The notes under the pieces: generated by a model
Database searches by the model: none
The model's input: only the letters and a program-made list of their open reading frames with translations
Told to the model about the DNA's origin: nothing
Source of the DNA: CAZHGD01 sp964531735
GTDB lineage: Bacteria; Armatimonadota; UBA10988
Direction: 5' to 3'
Length of the DNA stretch: 7,915 nucleotides
Assembly (NCBI GenBank): GCA_964531735.1
Contig: CAZHGD010000239.1
Span: 1 to 7,915, forward strand
Made by a program: the position numbers and the translations under genes
Shown: positions 1 through 4,272 of the stretch, one piece after another
Position numbering within the stretch: the stretch's first letter is position 1
Layout: every line of letters begins with the position of its first letter

Positions 1-106
1 GCCCCGGGCCGAGGTGGTGCGCCAGCAGCGCCCACCAATCCGGAAGCACACCCCCTGGCACGAGGTCCGCCACACCCGCCCGGACACGCGCCCTGCGCAA
101 GATCAA
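1..106 (-). CDS. Possible start of a downstream gene, cut by left window edge
   Basis: A minus-strand reading frame is open from the end of the DUF6785 gene to the left edge. From the first possible start it reads LRRARVRAGVADLVPGG, followed by VLPDWWALLAHHLGPG. The codons mostly end in G or C and the Trp/Leu/His-containing stretch looks like real protein. Candidate starts are TTG at 106-104 (overlapping the preceding stop), TTG at 100-98 and GTG at 73-71; none has a convincing ribosome binding site and no ATG is available. If real it would be the next gene in the operon with the DUF6785 gene, translationally coupled to it. The piece is too short to assign a family, and it could be chance open frame in GC-rich DNA. 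Confidence 0.3.
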   Translation of the reverse strand, partial: MILRRARVRAGVADLVPGGVLPDWWALLAHHLGPG

Positions 107-2076
107 CCGAAGAACACGATATAGTTCCGCGTCACCTCAGGATAGAAGATGGCCACGGTGCCCCAGACCACGCCGGCGGCGAAGAAGTGACCCAGCAGCA
201 GGCCGACAAACAGCGGCAGGAAGCGGCGGTAGAGCTTGATGCCGCCGGCCTTGAGCACGCCGGTCTTGAACGCCCACACGACCAGCGCGGGGGCCCACAG
301 CGGCATGCCGTAGGCGCTGGCCATGGCGAAGCCCAGCGGGTGCAGCGGGAAGCCGACCATGCGGATGCGCGCGGCCACCATCGCCAGCGAGAGGAGCAGG
401 CCGAACACGCCGGCGGCGGCTTCGCTGTAGTTCGGCCGCCGCGCCTGACCGGTCAGGATCTGGGCCACGGTGAGGTAGCCCTGGTTCATCAGTTTGGCCC
501 GGCCGCCACCGTTCTCGGCGTAGTCGCAGCCCACGGAGTAGTAGGTGCTCAAGTGCACCCAAGCGGCGATGGCGAAGCCGATGGCAAAGGCATAGATCAT
601 CACCCAGGTGTACTGGCGGCGCGGCGTGCCGCTGCTGTCGGCCAGGCGGTAACCTTCGAGCTGCGCGGCCATCACCGAGTTCGGGTAGTAGCCCCGCGAG
701 ATCCAGGTGAAGCTGGCCAGCACGACCAGTGGCTGCGCGTTGCCGCCCACCAGGAACGGTGAGCTGCCGAACAGCGAGTAGATCATCTTCTCCTGCTGCC
801 AGAAGGGGAACAGCCAGACCATCGGCGCGCCGGTCTCGGCGCGGATGCGACTGTACACCAGGGCCACCGCCATGACGAAGCCGAAATAGAGCAGGGCCAG
901 CGTCCAGCCCATGCCGGCCTTCAGGCTGACATAGAGCATGAAGCCCAGGCCGGCCAGCAACGTCAGCACCGCGGTGCGGTAGCTCATCGGCTCGTTGCCG
1001 TCGTCCACCTGCCGGCGCCGGCCGATCGCGTTGGCCCAGACCTCGCGCAAGCCGATGCGGCCGAGGTAGAACGAGACCACGGTCAGCGCCAGGAAGCTGC
1101 CCATCGACTGGCTCTGGTCATAGGGGAAGGGTGAGCTCGGGTCGACGAAGCCCAGGATGGTCGCCACCACCCGACTGAACCGCAGCGCCAGGTAGCTGAA
1201 CCAGATGGAGAACGTCACCTCGGTGCTCATCAGGTAGCCGAGGCCGGCCAACTCGGGCCGGAAGGCGACGTACAGCGGGCGCAAGGCGTTCCATGGCCGG
1301 GCCTCCAGCCCGGCGCCCAGGTCCCAGCCATAGCCCAGTTGCGGGAACGTGGGGTAATAGGCATGGGTCATCTGCACCAGGTTGTAGAGCAGCGGGATGG
1401 ACGCGCCGACCCAGAAGTAGAAGTTGCGCAGAATGCCCAGCCCGCCGCCTTGCTCCGGCGCCAGTTCCTCCACCACCTGCATGAGCGGGAAGGTCAGTCG
1501 CTCGCGCTCGGCCCACTGCCGGCGGAAGATGGTGCAGAGCGCCAGCAGCGCCAGGTAGATGGCCAGGCAGAAGCAGAACCAGACGGTCAGCCCGGGCAGC
1601 CAGGCCGCCCAGGGCACGCCCGGCTGGTGACCGGCAAAGGCACCGGCGATGACTTTCTCATCGCGCGGCCCGTACCAGCGCGGCAACCGCTCCCAGACCG
1701 TATCGAGGTGGTTCTCCGGCGTCTGGTAGTGTTGCGCGGCCACCATCATCGGCAGCAACATACGCATCATGCCGACGCTGCTGAACAGCGGCGTGATGCT
1801 GAGGATGGTGAAGACCACCAGCACTTCGCCGCGTGACAGCGCCAAGCGCGGGTGGAGCCGTGCGAGCAGCGGGTTGACCGCCATGAAGAGGACCAGGACC
1901 GCCACGGCCGGAATGACCGGCACGCTCTCGCTCAACTGGACCGCGTAGCCGATGATCTCGGCCTGCCTGATCCACATGCCGGCCAGGATGGACAGCACCG
2001 TGGCCAACACCAATGCGCGCAGCGTGACCGCGCTGTGCGGCGGCGAGGCGGGCGATTCAGGCGGCAGTGCGCTCAT
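103..2076 (-). CDS. DUF6785/DUF6784-family polytopic membrane protein
   Basis: A 657-aa inner-membrane protein of unknown function. It has about 12-14 hydrophobic segments, roughly at residues 20-36, 53-72, 86-107, 157-183, 219-236, 281-299, 325-343, 368-385, 390-408, 490-509, 552-570, 590-608 and 618-641. Blocks I recognise from the DUF6785 (N-terminal) and DUF6784 (C-terminal) family are PENHLDTVWERLPRW at 120-134, RRQWAERERLTFP at 185-197, SRIRAETGAP at 409-418, FPLHPLGF at 576-583 and GGIKLYRR at 611-618. The family resembles oligopeptide-transporter-like proteins in overall shape, so a transport role is plausible but unproven. I chose the ATG at 2076, 49 codons inside the longest open frame, for two reasons. 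AAGGGAG lies just upstream of it, and a good sigma-70 promoter at 2167-2196 lies downstream of the longer frame's ATG at 2223, so that ATG would not be transcribed from it. The length fits the family. The stop at 103-105 touches a possible further gene. Confidence 0.9.
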   Translation of the reverse strand: MSALPPESPASPPHSAVTLRALVLATVLSILAGMWIRQAEIIGYAVQLSESVPVIPAVAVLVLFMAVNPLLARLHPRLALSRGEVLVVFTILSITPLFSSVGMMRMLLPMMVAAQHYQTPENHLDTVWERLPRWYGPRDEKVIAGAFAGHQPGVPWAAWLPGLTVWFCFCLAIYLALLALCTIFRRQWAERERLTFPLMQVVEELAPEQGGGLGILRNFYFWVGASIPLLYNLVQMTHAYYPTFPQLGYGWDLGAGLEARPWNALRPLYVAFRPELAGLGYLMSTEVTFSIWFSYLALRFSRVVATILGFVDPSSPFPYDQSQSMGSFLALTVVSFYLGRIGLREVWANAIGRRRQVDDGNEPMSYRTAVLTLLAGLGFMLYVSLKAGMGWTLALLYFGFVMAVALVYSRIRAETGAPMVWLFPFWQQEKMIYSLFGSSPFLVGGNAQPLVVLASFTWISRGYYPNSVMAAQLEGYRLADSSGTPRRQYTWVMIYAFAIGFAIAAWVHLSTYYSVGCDYAENGGGRAKLMNQGYLTVAQILTGQARRPNYSEAAAGVFGLLLSLAMVAARIRMVGFPLHPLGFAMASAYGMPLWAPALVVWAFKTGVLKAGGIKLYRRFLPLFVGLLLGHFFAAGVVWGTVAIFYPEVTRNYIVFFG

Positions 2077-2080
2077 CCGA

Positions 2081-2087
2081 CTCCCTT
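2081..2087 (-). promoter_or_regulatory. Ribosome binding site deciding the DUF6785 start
   Basis: Read on the minus strand, AAGGGAG ends four bases before the ATG at 2076. It is the best Shine-Dalgarno match near any in-frame start of this gene and supports the 657-aa form over the 706-aa open frame. The spacing is slightly short. Confidence 0.7.
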
Positions 2088-2166
2088 GCTGACCGGCTGC
2101 GATCGCGCGGCCACCGGTCTGAGGCCGTGGCTGCGGCCGCCCGCCTGGCACGGCCGCGGCGCTCGC

Positions 2167-2196
2167 ATTATGCGGGTTGCCAAGAGCCCCTGTCAA
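2167..2196 (-). promoter_or_regulatory. Sigma-70-type promoter for the DUF6785 gene
   Basis: On the minus strand the -35 box is TTGACA (2196-2191, six of six consensus bases). An 18-base spacer follows, then the -10 box CATAAT (2172-2167, five of six). Transcription would start near 2160, giving a leader of about 85 bases before the ATG at 2076. The A/T-rich -10 stands out in this GC-rich sequence. Confidence 0.7.
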
Positions 2197-2320
2197 GCTG
2201 CCGGACTCGCCCATTTGGGCCATGCCGCCCGATCGGCCGGCCGGCTATGATTCCGGAGAGCCAATCCGAACCAAGCGCGATCTTGCGATGTCGCGACGGA
2301 GATGTCACCTGACTGTAGGT

Positions 2321-2337
2321 TTGGCACGCGATTTGCA
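2321..2337 (+). promoter_or_regulatory. Sigma-54 (-24/-12) promoter for the folate operon
   Basis: The sequence TTGGCACG-CGAT-TTGCA matches the RpoN consensus YTGGCACG-N4-TTGCW at every defined position. The GG at 2323-2324 and the GC at 2335-2336 are exactly 12 bases apart. Taking C2336 as -12, transcription would begin at about 2348, some 59 bases before the first gene of the operon at 2407. No equally good sigma-70 promoter was seen: TTGGCA and TAGAAT here are only 14 bases apart. Sigma-54 promoters need an enhancer-binding activator, usually bound 80-150 bases upstream, which would fall at roughly 2200-2270. No activator gene lies in the window. Confidence 0.75.
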
Positions 2338-2347
2338 CGGTAGAATG

Positions 2348-2410
2348 ATGACAGCCGTCCGACGAACACCGGAGACTGTCCGGCCAAGCCGGGAGCCACA
2401 GGCAGAATGA
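2348..2410 (+). CDS. Possible 20-aa upstream (leader) ORF
   Basis: A short frame begins with ATG at 2348, exactly at the predicted sigma-54 start site, and ends at TGA 2408-2410. That stop overlaps the ATG at 2407 of the next gene in an ATGA arrangement. The peptide would be 20 residues, rich in Arg, Pro and Glu, beginning MTAVRRTPET. Another in-frame ATG lies at 2345. If translated it would be leaderless and could couple translation into the downstream gene, whose own ribosome binding site is weak. The same stretch can fold: GACAG (2350-2354) with CTGTC (2376-2380), inner TCCG/CGGA pairing at 2358-2361 and 2370-2373, and CCGGC-CAA-GCCGG at 2380-2392, which partly buries the GGGAG at 2391-2395. 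This could equally be plain 5' leader. Confidence 0.25.
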   Translation: MTAVRRTPETVRPSREPQAE

Positions 2411-3066
2411 GGGAACTCGCGATCACATGCTGGGGACTGGTGCCGATGATCGGCATCGTCTACTGGGAAGCTGCCCGTCAGCGGCGCCAAGGCCGCCAGG
2501 GCTTCGTCTCTCCGGTGTCCACCGAGGGTGTCCGCTGGGCGCAGTATGCCGGCGCCAGCTACCTCCTCGGCTATGCCGGCCTGGCATTGGCCCTGCTCGA
2601 TCCCAACGCGCCCGGCACCGGCGTCTGGTTGCGCATGGTGGTCTTCTGCACCTGTCTCGCCACCGGCCTGATGCTCTGGAACCTGGGCGTCAAGTACGGC
2701 AATACGGCGCCACGCCTGAACGATATGCGCTTCCAGTGCTACGCGGCCGAGGTGCGGCTGTGGCAGCGGGCGCAGCTGCTGGCCTGGCAGATGAGCCACC
2801 GCGGCGGCGAGGCCAGCCTGGTGGCCGCTGAACTGGCCGCCACCCGCGACCTGCTGGCTCGTTGCGAAGCGCAGTTGCAGCAGTTGCAGCACGCGCTCAG
2901 TACCAGCGAGTTCGTCTCGCGCCTGCGCGATCCCGAAGCCTCGCGCGACCACCTGGCGCGCCTGCACGTCGAACAAGCCGCGCTGCTGCGGCAGGCCGCG
3001 CACCTCCTGGAACCGGCCGGCCTACGCACGCCGGCCTTGGTGCCCGTCTACCAGCGCGGGCGCTGA
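2407..3066 (+). CDS. Unrecognised membrane protein with coiled-coil C-terminus
   Basis: I do not recognise this 219-aa protein. Residues 4-20 are hydrophobic and could be a signal anchor. Two stronger membrane segments follow at about 46-64 (YAGASYLLGYAGLALALLD) and 74-93 (VWLRMVVFCTCLATGLMLWN). The second half, about 109-203, is rich in Ala, Leu, Gln, Arg and Glu and looks helical. It has heptad-like stretches around LLARCEAQLQQLQHAL (149-164) and 176-202, so a cytoplasmic or periplasmic coiled coil is likely. It heads a tight operon: its TGA overlaps the ATG of the 5-formyl-THF cyclo-ligase gene by one base (TGATG). The ribosome binding site is weak (AGG seven bases upstream, or a GGGAG 11 bases upstream that is partly in a hairpin). 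No catalytic motif is visible. A scaffold or sensor role is possible but is only inference. Codon use matches its neighbours, so it looks like a genuine gene. Confidence 0.75.
   Translation: MRELAITCWGLVPMIGIVYWEAARQRRQGRQGFVSPVSTEGVRWAQYAGASYLLGYAGLALALLDPNAPGTGVWLRMVVFCTCLATGLMLWNLGVKYGNTAPRLNDMRFQCYAAEVRLWQRAQLLAWQMSHRGGEASLVAAELAATRDLLARCEAQLQQLQHALSTSEFVSRLRDPEASRDHLARLHVEQAALLRQAAHLLEPAGLRTPALVPVYQRGR
3052..3065. repeat. Palindrome across the stop/start junction
   Basis: CAGCGC-GG-GCGCTG is a perfect 6-2-6 inverted repeat covering the last codons of the membrane protein and ending one base before the A of the next ATG (3066). In mRNA it could form a small hairpin blocking de novo initiation on the cyclo-ligase gene, making it depend on ribosomes arriving from the upstream gene. 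Confidence 0.4.
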
Positions 3067-3677
3067 TGACCGCGTCGGACCCCACTCCGCTCTCCCGGCT
3101 CAAGGCCGATCTGCGCGCGCGCGCCCTGGCCCGTCGTGCGGCCATGCCCAGCCTCGATCGCAGCGATGCGTCGCGGCGCATCACCGAGCGCGTGCTGAGC
3201 CATTCCGACTACCAGTCAGCCAGCACCATTCTGGTCTATGCCACCATGCGCGGCGAGGTCGACACAGCGGCGATCTGTGGCCAGGCCCTGGCCGATGGCA
3301 AAGTGGTCGCCTACCCGCTGGTCGATTGGACCGACGAGACGCTGCACGCCGTGCGCATGGTCGACCCGGCCCGCTTGGCCCCTGGACGGTGGGGGCTGCC
3401 CGAGCCGCCGCCCGACCAGCGCGAGCCGGTCGACCACGCCACGTTGGAGCTGGTCCTGGTCCCGGGGGTGGCGTTCGATCGGGCCGGTCGGCGCATGGGC
3501 TATGGCAGAGGGATGTTCGATCGGCTGCTCAAAACGCTACCCAGCCAGGCGCGCCGGTGGGGACTCGCCTTCGATGTCCAGGTGTTCGACGAGCTGCCCA
3601 CGGGAAGCCACGATCAGCCGGTGGATGTCGTGGTCACCCAGACGCGCTGGATTGAGGCAGGCGAATCGCGTGGCTGA
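3066..3677 (+). CDS. 5-formyltetrahydrofolate cyclo-ligase (MTHFS)
   Basis: This 203-aa cytoplasmic enzyme converts 5-formyltetrahydrofolate to 5,10-methenyltetrahydrofolate using ATP, returning the storage or inhibitory folate form to the one-carbon pool. Family landmarks are present in order: the basic N-terminal helix RLKADLRARALARR at 11-24; ILVYATMRGEVDT at 55-67, with the substrate-region Glu64; LVPGVAFD at 131-138; the glycine-rich nucleotide-binding block MGYGRGMFDRLL at 144-155; and PTGSHDQPVDVVVT at 178-191 near the C-terminus. The length is typical for the family (E. coli YgfA/Fau type). The usual GGGYYDR motif appears here as GRGMFDR, a mild variant. The ATG at 3066 overlaps the preceding stop, and the 3' end overlaps folB by eight bases, so all three genes are translationally linked. 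A longer open frame from 2862 is only upstream read-through of the neighbouring gene in another frame. Confidence 0.93.
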   Translation: MTASDPTPLSRLKADLRARALARRAAMPSLDRSDASRRITERVLSHSDYQSASTILVYATMRGEVDTAAICGQALADGKVVAYPLVDWTDETLHAVRMVDPARLAPGRWGLPEPPPDQREPVDHATLELVLVPGVAFDRAGRRMGYGRGMFDRLLKTLPSQARRWGLAFDVQVFDELPTGSHDQPVDVVVTQTRWIEAGESRG

Positions 3678-4023
3678 TTTTCTCCGACTGGTCGGAATGC
3701 AGTTCTATGCCCACCACGGTGCGGACTCGGGTGAGCAGGCACTGGGGCAGCGCTTCGAGGTCGATCTCGAGATCGAGACGGACCTGTCGGCGGCCGGGCA
3801 GAGCGACCAGCTCGCCGACGCCGTGAACTACCGCGAGGTGTACGAGTTGGTGGCGACGTGCATGCAGCCGCCGTGCCAGCTCATCGAGGCCGTCGCCGAA
3901 CGCATCGCCGGCCGCGTGCTCGACCGCTACGACATCGACGCCGTCACCGTCTGGGTCCGCAAGCCGTCCGTGCCCGTCGGTGGCGTCATCGGCTACTCCG
4001 AGGTCGAGATTCGCCGCGAGTAG
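3670..4023 (+). CDS. folB: Dihydroneopterin aldolase FolB
   Basis: This 117-aa cytoplasmic enzyme cleaves 7,8-dihydroneopterin to 6-hydroxymethyl-7,8-dihydropterin and glycolaldehyde in tetrahydrofolate synthesis. The whole FolB pattern is present: FYAHHGADSGEQALGQRFEVD at 12-32 with the active-site Glu22, AVNYREVYELV at 51-61 with Tyr54, LIEAVAERIA at 71-80 with the pterin-anchoring Glu73, and VRKPSVPVGGVIGYSEVEI at 96-114 with the catalytic Lys98. Family members of about 120 aa act as homo-oligomers. The start is GTG at 3670, eight bases inside the cyclo-ligase gene. It gives the expected N-terminus DFLRLVGM, whereas the ATG at 3697 would remove the first beta strand. GAGGCAGG lies about 8-15 bases upstream as a ribosome binding site. 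No other de novo folate gene is in the window; folP, folK and folE must lie elsewhere. Confidence 0.95.
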   Translation: MADFLRLVGMQFYAHHGADSGEQALGQRFEVDLEIETDLSAAGQSDQLADAVNYREVYELVATCMQPPCQLIEAVAERIAGRVLDRYDIDAVTVWVRKPSVPVGGVIGYSEVEIRRE

Positions 4024-4062
4024 CAGCGCCGGGCCGGGGTCTGGTGGAGCCTCCCAACAAGC

Positions 4063-4100
4063 GAAGCGCCCTGGCAGCAACATCCTGGTCAGGGCGCTTC
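4063..4100. terminator. Terminator-like hairpin between convergent genes
   Basis: GAAGCGCCCTG (4063-4073) and CAGGGCGCTTC (4090-4100) form a perfect 11-bp stem with a 16-base loop, 40 bases after the folB stop. There is no run of T after either arm, so it is not a textbook intrinsic terminator. The following bases are TCTGGCG on the plus strand and GCTTGTT on the minus strand. Its position between convergent transcription units suggests a two-way terminator or 3'-end stabilising structure. Confidence 0.55.
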
Positions 4101-4103
4101 TCT

Positions 4104-4201
4104 GGCGTTGGTCATACGCCGGCTGAGACGCGGTTGTTCGTGGGAGCGACCGGCTCTCGGTCTCCGGTGGCTCTTACCCTCCTAGAACGTCCGGTGGGAC
4201 G
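4104..4201 (+). other. Series of further potential RNA hairpins
   Basis: After the terminator-like stem come three more possible hairpins. GGCGT-TGGTCAT-ACGCC lies at 4104-4120. A 14-position stem pairs 4140-4153 with 4164-4177 (GTGGGAGCGACCGG with CCGGTGGCTCTTAC), with one G-G mismatch and two G-U pairs around a 10-base loop. CGTCC-GGTG-GGACG lies at 4188-4201. The G-U pairs work only in a plus-strand transcript, which favours RNA made by reading on from folB. A competing long-range pairing, CTCCC-AACAA (4051-4060) with TTGTT...GGGAG (4134-4146), would enclose the first two hairpins and exclude the 14-bp one. I cannot match this to a known RNA family. The rest of 4024-4272 holds no gene. Confidence 0.35.
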
Positions 4202-4213
4202 ATCCATGTTCCA

Positions 4214-4241
4214 ATTATGATGCGCGCAACGTGACAGTAAA
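4214..4241 (-). promoter_or_regulatory. Weak candidate minus-strand promoter
   Basis: On the minus strand TTTACT (4241-4236, four of six) and CATAAT (4219-4214, five of six) are 16 bases apart. Transcription would begin near 4207, where there is an ATG opening a 31-codon Arg-rich frame ending at 4112. It lies just after the stop of the lipoprotein gene and points toward the hairpins, so a small RNA or a short leaderless peptide is conceivable. The boxes are weak and the 16-base spacing is short. Confidence 0.22.
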
Positions 4242-4272
4242 GTCTTGATGCGTCCCGCGCGCCAAGTTGCCG

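Larger units (their letters stand above)
2077..2406. other. Divergent regulatory intergenic region
   Basis: These 330 bases separate the leftward DUF6785 gene from the rightward folate operon and hold no convincing full-length gene. Contents, left to right: the ribosome binding site of the DUF6785 gene; its 5' leader, with 7-bp arms GGCCGTG (2123-2129) and CACGGCC (2149-2155) that could form a hairpin; its sigma-70 promoter (2167-2196); a short inverted repeat GCCCA-TT-TGGGC at 2209-2220; a CGGCCGGCCG palindrome near 2234-2243; a near-symmetric TTGCGA-TG-TCGCGA at 2283-2296; the sigma-54 promoter (2321-2337); and the leader of the folate operon. The small inverted repeats upstream of the sigma-54 site are candidate activator sites, but each is short and could be chance in GC-rich DNA. 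Confidence 0.6.

Noticed and set aside
2146..2161. Second sigma-54-like site, TGGCACG near 2146 on the plus strand
   Set aside because: The -24 half matches but the -12 position reads CGGCG instead of TTGCW, so the essential GC element is missing.
2077..2223. 49-residue N-terminal extension of the DUF6785 protein from ATG at 2223
   Set aside because: It contains the sigma-70 promoter and leader, has low-complexity Gly/Pro/Ala sequence unlike the family, and the ATG at 2076 has the ribosome binding site.
2321..2346. Sigma-70 promoter TTGGCA...TAGAAT on the plus strand
   Set aside because: The spacer is only 14 bases, too short, and the bases are fully explained by the sigma-54 promoter.
3238..3669. 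Long upstream extension of the folB frame from an ATG at 3238
   Set aside because: It overlaps the cyclo-ligase gene in another frame, has unlikely composition, and FolB is complete from GTG 3670.
4050..4113. Integron attC-like site: CCAAC (4054-4058) and GTTGG (4107-4111) flanking the 11-bp stem
   Set aside because: The core boxes deviate from RYYYAAC/GTTRRRY at the outer positions, the stem lacks the extrahelical base, and there is no integrase, cassette or second copy in the window.
4140..4201. tRNA-like or known riboswitch structure in the convergent region
   Set aside because: No T-loop GGTTCGA-type sequence, no cloverleaf and no recognisable riboswitch core; only simple hairpins are supported.
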